A DNA stretch of 64,000 nucleotides from Pseudomonas soli (GTDB lineage: Bacteria > Pseudomonadota > Gammaproteobacteria > Pseudomonadales > Pseudomonadaceae), in the NCBI RefSeq assembly GCF_900110655.1, contig NZ_FOEQ01000003.1:558001-622000 (forward strand). The letters are read 5' to 3'. The notes under the pieces were generated by a model. It did not search any database. It worked only from the letters and a program-made list of their open reading frames with translations, and was not told the DNA's origin. How positions within the stretch are numbered: position 1 is the first letter of the stretch; each line of letters begins with the position of its first letter. A program made the translations under genes and the position numbers. Below, one piece after another: positions 59,552 to 64,000 of this stretch.

Positions 59552-61555
59552 ATGAGTTCTGCCTCCCTGACAAAGCCCCCCGCCGAGCGGGTACGGGTCA
59601 ATCGCGTGGTGTTCTACACCTCGGCGCTGATGATCCTCGTTCTGACTGCCTTGCTGATCGCTGTACCCGAAGCCGCCGGCCAGGTGCTGGGCGTCGCCCA
59701 GAAATGGCTGACCCGCACCTTTGGCTGGTACTACATGCTGGTCATCTGTGGTTACCTGCTGTTCGTCGTCTACCTGGCCTTCTCCGACTTCGGCAAGCTC
59801 AAGCTGGGCGGCAAGGACGACACCCCGGACTTCAGCTACGGCGCCTGGGCCGGCATGCTGTTCTCCTCTGGTATCGGTATCTCGCTGCTGTACTTCGGTG
59901 CCTCCGAGCCGCTGGATCACTACTTCAACCCGCCGGAAGGCACGCCTGCCAGCCTCGAGGCCGCGCGCCAAGGCTTGCAACTGACTTTCCTGCACTGGGG
60001 CCTGCACGGCTGGGCGATCTACGCCTTGGTCGGCCTTGCCGTGGGTTACTTCGCCTACCGCCATAACCAGCCATTGGCACTGCGCTCGGCGTTGTATCCG
60101 CTGGTCGGCGAGCGTTGGGTCAAGGGCGGTGCCGGCCATGCCGTGGACATCTTCGGCATGTTCGTCACCCTGCTGGGCCTCGTGACCAACCTGGGTATCG
60201 GCTCGATGCAGGTGGCCTCGGGCCTGGAATACCTGTTCGGCATGGACCACAGCAAGACCAACCTGCTGGTGGTGATCCTGGTCATGGCCGGCGTAGCCAC
60301 CGTGGCCGCGGTGTCGGGCGTGGAGAATGGCATCCGCCGCCTGTCCAACCTGAACATCCTGCTGTTCAGCGGCCTGCTGATCTTCGTGCTGCTGGCCGGC
60401 AATACCCTGCACCTGCTCAACGGCTTCGTGCAGAACATCGGTGACTACCTCAACGGCGTCGTGCTGAAGACCTTCGACCTGTATGTGTATGAAGGCGACA
60501 ACGACAAGTCCGAGCGCTGGCTGGGCCTGTGGACCGTGTTCTACTGGGCCTGGTGGATCTCCTGGGGCCCGTTCGTCGGCATGTTCATTGCCCGTATCTC
60601 CAAGGGCCGGACCGTGCGTCAGCTGGTCAGCGGCGTGCTGCTGATCCCGCTGGGCTTCACCCTGGCCTGGCTGTCGATCTTCGGCAACACCGCGCTGGAC
60701 CTGGTGATCAACCAAGGCGCGGTGGAACTGGGCAAGACCGCGCTCGAACAGCCATCGATGTCTATCTACCAGCTGCTGGAATTCTTCCCGGCCGCCAAGA
60801 TCGTCATCGGCCTGGCAGTGTTCGTCGGCTTCGTGCTGTTCCTCACCCCGGCCGACTCCGGCGCGGTGATGATGGCCAACCTGTCGTGCAAAGGCGGCAA
60901 GGTCGACGAAGACGCCCCGCACTGGATGGTGGTGTTCTGGTCGGTGGTCATCACCCTGGTCACCATCGGCCTGCTGTTCGCCGGTAACTTCGAAGCCATG
61001 CAGACCATGGTGGTACTGGCCGGCCTGCCGTTCTCGGTGGTCCTGGTGCTGTTCATGTTCGGCCTGATGAAGGCGATGAAGCAGGACGTCGCGGTCGAGA
61101 GCGAGCGCGCCGAACTGGCCGCCCGTGGTCGCCGCGGTTTCAGCGAGCGTCTCAGCCAGCTGGACCTGCAGCCGACCCAGGCCGTGGTGCAGCGGTTCAT
61201 GGACAAACAGGTCAGCCCGGCGCTGAAAGAAGCCGCCGAGCAGCTGCGTACCCTGGGCTTCGAGGTCGAGACCCGGGTAGGCCAGTCGCGCAACATGATG
61301 GGCCTGCGTGTGATGATGGAAGAGGGCAACCCCTTCGTCTACGAGGCCAGCCTGGATGGCTACCTGGCCGCGCCGAGCGAGGCGCCGGTCGAGGGCGAGC
61401 CGGAAGTGCAGCAGCGCTTCTACCGCGCCGAGGTGTACCTGCACGACGGCAGCCAGGAGTACGACCTGATGGGCTTCACCCGCGAGCAGATCGTGCGTGA
61501 TGTGCTTGATCAGTTCGAAAGCCACCGCCAGTTGCTGGGACGTGTGTACAGCTGA
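59552..61555 (+). CDS. betT: choline transporter BetT (BCCT family)
   Basis: A 667-residue proton-coupled choline importer with about twelve membrane helices. The BCCT signature region GLWTVFYWAWWISWGPFVGMFIARIS includes the substrate-binding tryptophans. A long cytoplasmic C-terminus (about residues 510-667) matches osmosensing BetT forms. It is divergent from betIBA, so uptake and oxidation of choline are controlled together. A strong terminator follows. Confidence 0.97.
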   Translation: MSSASLTKPPAERVRVNRVVFYTSALMILVLTALLIAVPEAAGQVLGVAQKWLTRTFGWYYMLVICGYLLFVVYLAFSDFGKLKLGGKDDTPDFSYGAWAGMLFSSGIGISLLYFGASEPLDHYFNPPEGTPASLEAARQGLQLTFLHWGLHGWAIYALVGLAVGYFAYRHNQPLALRSALYPLVGERWVKGGAGHAVDIFGMFVTLLGLVTNLGIGSMQVASGLEYLFGMDHSKTNLLVVILVMAGVATVAAVSGVENGIRRLSNLNILLFSGLLIFVLLAGNTLHLLNGFVQNIGDYLNGVVLKTFDLYVYEGDNDKSERWLGLWTVFYWAWWISWGPFVGMFIARISKGRTVRQLVSGVLLIPLGFTLAWLSIFGNTALDLVINQGAVELGKTALEQPSMSIYQLLEFFPAAKIVIGLAVFVGFVLFLTPADSGAVMMANLSCKGGKVDEDAPHWMVVFWSVVITLVTIGLLFAGNFEAMQTMVVLAGLPFSVVLVLFMFGLMKAMKQDVAVESERAELAARGRRGFSERLSQLDLQPTQAVVQRFMDKQVSPALKEAAEQLRTLGFEVETRVGQSRNMMGLRVMMEEGNPFVYEASLDGYLAAPSEAPVEGEPEVQQRFYRAEVYLHDGSQEYDLMGFTREQIVRDVLDQFESHRQLLGRVYS

Positions 61556-61573
61556 TATCGGCTGATATCAGGC

Positions 61574-61606
61574 AAGGGCCCGGTTCGTGAGAGCCGGGCC
61601 CTTTTT
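61574..61606 (+). terminator. betT terminator
   Basis: AAGGGCCCGG (61574-61583) and CCGGGCCCTT (61594-61603) pair over 10 bp and are followed by a T-run. Confidence 0.93.
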
Positions 61607-61661
61607 GTTTTCGTTGTCAGTGGGTGGCTGCCTCCAGGAGGTTCTCCCGAGGCACAGGGGA

Positions 61662-62444
61662 TCATTGTTTTCTGAGAGGGCTCGCATTCGTGTAGCGGCC
61701 TTGCCTGCCGTGGGCGGGCATGGCCTGGTTACCGCGTTCGGCGATCATCTGTCGCAGGCTGATCAACTCGATCCCCTGGCTCTTGAGCCGGGGAATCTCT
61801 TGCGCCAGGACGCTCAGTGTCTGCGGATATGGGTGCCCAATCAGTACCGCCGAACCCTGCTTGCGGGCCACCTCGATACCAAGACGCAGTTGCCCGGCAA
61901 TGGCCTCGTTCGTTCGTACGTCGTCAAGAAAAACATCCCGCGAGAGATGCGCCAACCCTAGCGCCTGGGCCTCTGCCGCCGCCACCGTCGCCGCACTGGT
62001 GCGGCTGTCGACGAAGAACAGATGGCGGCGTTGCAGTTCACCCATCAACCACGTCATGGGCTCGCGCTGGGCGGTCATGCGGCTGCCCATGTGGTTGTTG
62101 ATGCCGGCGGCGTAGGGCACCTTGACCAGGGCGGCATCCAGGCGCCGGGCCAGTTCGTCGAGGGCGATGCCTGGGTGCCAGGCGTAGGGCCCGGTGGCAG
62201 GGTCCATGGGCATGTGCAGGATCACCGTGCGCCCAGCCTTGTGGGCCTGGTGGGCGAAGTCGGTGGCGTGCGGGGTGTCGGGCATGATCGCCATGGTCAC
62301 CGGGCCGGGCAGGGCGAGCGTACGGCTGTCGCGTTCGCTGCTCTGGCCCAGGTCGTCGATGATGATGCTCATGTAGGCCTTGGCCGGGGCCGCTTGTGCA
62401 ACGCCGGCCAGCAGGCAGAACAGCAGGGACAGCAGATAACGCAT
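61662..62444 (-). CDS. divergent polysaccharide deacetylase family protein (YibQ-like)
   Basis: A 260-residue secreted protein with a signal peptide (cleavage after AQA, residue 18). The fold begins YMSIIIDDLGQSSERD and contains LHMPMDP, NNHMGSRM and the DSRTS segment, all marks of the YibQ/DUF610 group. The canonical deacetylase metal site is only partly kept, so activity is uncertain. The envC-ctpA-yibQ order is typical of gammaproteobacteria and suggests a cell-wall role. It starts 8 bases after the ctpA stop. Confidence 0.92.
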   Translation of the reverse strand: MRYLLSLLFCLLAGVAQAAPAKAYMSIIIDDLGQSSERDSRTLALPGPVTMAIMPDTPHATDFAHQAHKAGRTVILHMPMDPATGPYAWHPGIALDELARRLDAALVKVPYAAGINNHMGSRMTAQREPMTWLMGELQRRHLFFVDSRTSAATVAAAEAQALGLAHLSRDVFLDDVRTNEAIAGQLRLGIEVARKQGSAVLIGHPYPQTLSVLAQEIPRLKSQGIELISLRQMIAERGNQAMPAHGRQGRYTNASPLRKQ

Positions 62445-62452
62445 GGCGGGTA

Positions 62453-63781
62453 TCAGTCACCCTTGGTGATGTTCAGGCCCTTGAGCAGGCTGAGGGCCTG
62501 GCTGAGCTGGAAGTCGTTGTCCTGTGGGCGATCCTTGCGCTTGGTACTGCCGGTCGGTCGGTCGGCGCCGCCGTTGCCGTTGCCCAGGTGACCCTGCAGG
62601 TCGGCTTCCTTGAAGTTGTCGTTGTCGGCTTCGGCGGTCAGCTTGGCCGGGCGCACTTCGATGTCCGGGACGATGCCCTGGGCCTGGATCGAGCGGCCAT
62701 TGGGGGTAAAGTACAGAGCGGTGGTGAGCTTCAGCGCACGGTCGTTGGCCAACGGCAGTACGGTCTGCACCGAGCCCTTGCCGAAACTGTCGGTGCCCAT
62801 CAGTACGGCGCGCTTCTGGTCCTGCAGGGCGCCGGCGACGATCTCCGAGGCCGAGGCGCTGCCGCCGTTGATCAATACCACCAGTGGCACGCCTTCGCTG
62901 GCATCGGCCGGGTCGGCGGAGTAGCGCAGTTCGGAATTGGCGATGCGGCCCTTGGTGTAGACGATCAGGCCTTTGGTGAGGAAGTGGTCGGCCACTTCGA
63001 CCGCCGACTGCAGCACGCCGCCGGGGTTGTTGCGCAGGTCGAGGACCACGCCGCGCAGCTTCTTGCCGTTGTCCTTGCGCAGCTTGGCCAGGGCCTTGCC
63101 CACCTCGTCGCCGGTCTTGACCTGGAACTGGGTGATGCGGATGTAGCCGTAGTCGTTCTCCAGCAACTGGCTCTTGACGCTCTTGACCTGGATCACCGCC
63201 CGGGCCAGCGTCACGTCGAACGGCGTGCCGCCGTCGCGCACCAGGGTGAGGGTGATCTTCTCGCCGATCTTGCCGCGCATCTTGTCCACGGCCTCGGTCA
63301 TGGTCTGGCCACGGGTCGGCGCGCCGTTGATCTTGACGATCAGGTCGCCGGCCTCGATGCCGGCGCGGGAGGCCGGTGTGTCGTCGATGGGCGAGACAAC
63401 CTTGACGAAGCCGTCCTCCATGCCGACCTCTATGCCCAGTCCGCCGAACTCACCGCTGGTGCTTTCCTGCAGCTCCTGGAAGTCTTCGGGGCCGAGGTAG
63501 GCCGAGTGTGGGTCGAGGTTGCTGAGCATGCCCTTGATGGCGTTTTCCAGCAGGGTCTTGTCGTCGACCGGTTCCACATAAGCCGCCTTGATGCGGTCCA
63601 TGACCTCGGCGAAAGTACGCAGCTCCTCCAGCGGCAAGGGTGCCTTGGCGGTCACCTCGGTGGCCGGCACCGCGGCCTGCTTGGCCCCTGGCTTGGCCGG
63701 TTCGGCGGCAATGGCCAACGGCGCGCCGATGACCAGGGCGATGGTCAGGGCCAGCTGGGTGAGACGAGGCGAGTGCAGCAT
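62453..63781 (-). CDS. ctpA: C-terminal processing protease CtpA (S41)
   Basis: A 442-residue periplasmic serine protease. It has a signal peptide (MLHSPRLTQLALTIALVIGAPLAIA), a PDZ domain (about residues 100-185, with GLGIEVGMEDGF) and the S41 core with nucleophile Ser in INGGSASASEIVAGAL and Lys in GTDSFGKGSVQTV. The start at 63781 follows AGGAG. In Pseudomonas aeruginosa CtpA degrades peptidoglycan hydrolases. It lies between the EnvC-type gene and yibQ. Confidence 0.97.
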   Translation of the reverse strand: MLHSPRLTQLALTIALVIGAPLAIAAEPAKPGAKQAAVPATEVTAKAPLPLEELRTFAEVMDRIKAAYVEPVDDKTLLENAIKGMLSNLDPHSAYLGPEDFQELQESTSGEFGGLGIEVGMEDGFVKVVSPIDDTPASRAGIEAGDLIVKINGAPTRGQTMTEAVDKMRGKIGEKITLTLVRDGGTPFDVTLARAVIQVKSVKSQLLENDYGYIRITQFQVKTGDEVGKALAKLRKDNGKKLRGVVLDLRNNPGGVLQSAVEVADHFLTKGLIVYTKGRIANSELRYSADPADASEGVPLVVLINGGSASASEIVAGALQDQKRAVLMGTDSFGKGSVQTVLPLANDRALKLTTALYFTPNGRSIQAQGIVPDIEVRPAKLTAEADNDNFKEADLQGHLGNGNGGADRPTGSTKRKDRPQDNDFQLSQALSLLKGLNITKGD

Positions 63782-63868
63782 GTCGAACGAACTCCTGATC
63801 CTGTTGGTGCTCCCAGCGGGAGCATCGGCGCCGCCGTTTCGTGGATGGCGCCGTAAAAGTAGCACTAA

Positions 63869-64000
63869 CTAACCTCGGCACCATTGCGCGGGGTCGGTGG
63901 GCTGGCCCTGCTGGCGAATCGCGAAGTACAGGCCGGCGCTGTCCTGGCCACCACTGTCGCCGACCGTGGAAATGGCCTCGCCGGCCTTGACGATGTCGCC
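63869..64000 (-). CDS. envC: EnvC/M23-type murein hydrolase activator, partial (C-terminal 43 residues)
   Basis: Only the last 43 codons plus stop lie in the window. The translation contains GDIVKAGEAISTVGDSGG and LYFAIRQQGQPTDPAQW, the C-terminal strands of a LytM/M23 domain. In EnvC the domain is inactive and activates amidases under FtsEX control, and the downstream ctpA-yibQ order fits EnvC. The N-terminal coiled coil that would prove it is outside the window. Confidence 0.85.
   Translation of the reverse strand, partial: GDIVKAGEAISTVGDSGGQDSAGLYFAIRQQGQPTDPAQWCRG

Noticed and set aside
59483..61525. 680-codon His- and Gln-rich frame antisense to betT
   Set aside because: BetT is complete in the other direction; the apparent metal-binding histidines come from the reverse complement of common codons.

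Overview
The window reads as a contiguous piece of core chromosome from a fluorescent pseudomonad of the Pseudomonas putida group. This rests on high G+C codon use, gene order I recall from that group (ftsYEX-rpoH, thiS-thiG-trmB, hemW-rdgB-metWX-yggT-proC-yggS, pilMNOPQ-aroKB-damX-gltBD-hemE, betIBA/betT, envC-ctpA), and putida-type REP palindromes between genes. The species assignment is inference; no database was consulted. I see no rRNA, tRNA, CRISPR array, insertion sequence, prophage or integrase.

Layout. 1-1610: two M16 peptidase genes (minus). 1845-6039: ftsY-ftsE-ftsX and rpoH (plus), with an extracytoplasmic-stress-type promoter before rpoH. 6132-10039: mtgA (minus), DUF423 protein, thiS, thiG, trmB and an unrecognised secreted or anchored protein (plus). 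10210-16772: a long minus-strand block from yggS through proC, yggT, metX, metW, DUF4426, rdgB and hemW to a DUF3392 protein. 16838-25207: pilT, an NlpC/P60 hydrolase, a TM2 protein, a SPOR protein, argS, priA, rpmE and a secreted nuclease. 25387-29348: malic enzyme and PBP1a. 29515-36494: a compact type IV pilus assembly operon with a PilO-PilP fusion and a short PilQ, then aroK, aroB and a DamX-like ATPase-SPOR protein. 36870-44577: gltB, gltD, hemE and a YgiW/BOF protein. 44648-49687: MFS transporter and LysR regulator (divergent), ParA-like ATPase, trxC and selO. 49808-54891: mscK and nhaP2. 55132-61555: the choline-to-betaine locus betA-betB-betI with divergent betT and a clear BetI operator. 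61662-64000: yibQ-type deacetylase, ctpA and the 3' end of an EnvC/M23 gene.

Functional themes are the cell envelope and division (FtsEX, two SPOR proteins, MtgA, PBP1a, NlpC/P60, CtpA, EnvC), membrane targeting and heat shock (FtsY, RpoH), nitrogen assimilation (GltBD), osmoprotection (BetIBA/BetT, MscK, NhaP2), and methionine, proline, thiamine, haem and shikimate biosynthesis. The least ordinary parts are the reduced pilus operon, the rpmE terminator embedded in the signal-peptide codons of the next gene, the orphan cysteine-containing protein after trmB, and several unassigned perfect palindromes in promoter regions. Nothing here looks like a wholly new multi-gene system.
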